From Propionibacteriaceae bacterium (lineage in GTDB: Bacteria > Actinomycetota > Actinomycetes > Propionibacteriales > Propionibacteriaceae): a stretch of DNA of 6,334 nucleotides. A program made the position numbers and the translations under genes. The stretch is taken from NCBI GenBank assembly GCA_030538175.1, contig JAUNUL010000176.1, positions 1 through 6,334 on the forward strand. The letters are read 5' to 3'. Positions 6,172-6,334 of this stretch are shown piece by piece (position 1 is the first letter of the stretch; every line of letters begins with the position of its first letter). Under the pieces are notes generated by a model. The model did no database searches and was not told where the DNA came from. It was given only the letters and a program-made list of their open reading frames with translations.

Positions 6172-6334
6172 TCACCCACCGACCAGGCGCAAGAGCGGTG
6201 GAGCGAGGAATATGAGGCCGAACACCATCGCGGGCACGGCCATGAGCACCGTCATGCGCTCACTCACCTCATGGGCCGCGACCCGGGCCTCGGTGAGATG
6301 GGCATCCCGGAGTTCCCGGACTCGGGCCCGCAGA
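6172..6334 (-). CDS. Partial C-terminus of a probable TadC-type (T2SS F family) membrane protein
   Basis: The minus-strand frame is open from the right edge to TGA at 6172-6174 and gives 53 residues. It begins with a charged helix (LRARVRELRDAHLTEARVAA), then HEVSERMTVLM and a terminal membrane helix (AVPAMVFGLIFLAPPLLRLV, ending GG). A basic/acidic helix followed by one C-terminal membrane segment is the usual end of type II secretion F-domain proteins such as TadB and TadC, which form the inner-membrane platform of the Tad pilus. Position just before a small pilin gene favours TadC. Only the tail is visible and no diagnostic motif is present, so the family call rests on pattern and context. 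The stop is 73 bases before the pilin start. Confidence 0.62.
   Translation of the reverse strand, partial: LRARVRELRDAHLTEARVAAHEVSERMTVLMAVPAMVFGLIFLAPPLLRLVGG

Noticed and set aside
1..6334. CRISPR array, insertion sequence or phage element
   Set aside because: No spaced direct repeats, transposase, integrase or terminal repeats were seen.

Overview
The window is GC-rich with strong G/C bias at third codon positions. Its gene families (LysM-BTAD protein, paired TadE-like proteins, Flp-type pilin operon) point to a high-GC actinobacterium (Actinomycetota). Genus cannot be told from this sequence.

Layout: (1) Bases 1-97, plus strand, are a structured leader in front of a bacterial Ro60 gene. 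They hold a perfect 10-bp long-range pairing (1-10 with 63-72) and a perfect 10-bp hairpin (68-77 with 84-93) whose 3' arm contains the Ro60 ribosome binding site. The two helices share bases 68-72, so they cannot form together in full. This is where bacterial Y RNAs are often encoded, so the leader may be a Y RNA, a translational switch, or both. (2) 98-1681, plus strand, is a full-length Ro60/Rsr homologue (TROVE plus von Willebrand A domain) with an intact metal site. (3) 1682-1758 is a short convergent gap with an 11-bp inverted repeat that could end transcription from both sides. (4) 1759-6334, minus strand, is the distal part of a Tad/Flp pilus operon. In transcription order it holds the C-terminus of a probable TadC-type membrane protein, a small Flp-like prepilin, two TadE-like minor prepilins, and a 1098-residue membrane protein joining an outer LysM domain to an inner winged-helix plus BTAD module. 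The last three genes are tightly coupled, with ATGA overlaps at two of the junctions.

How the parts work together: the minus-strand genes look like one transcription unit making pilus subunits and an associated wall-binding, possibly signalling, membrane protein. The pilus ATPases and TadB would lie upstream, beyond the right edge. The Ro60 gene is a separate unit on the other strand, involved in noncoding RNA handling, and the two units converge. The most interesting items are the Ro60 leader structures and the LysM-to-BTAD protein with its P-loop-like segment that lacks the catalytic lysine.
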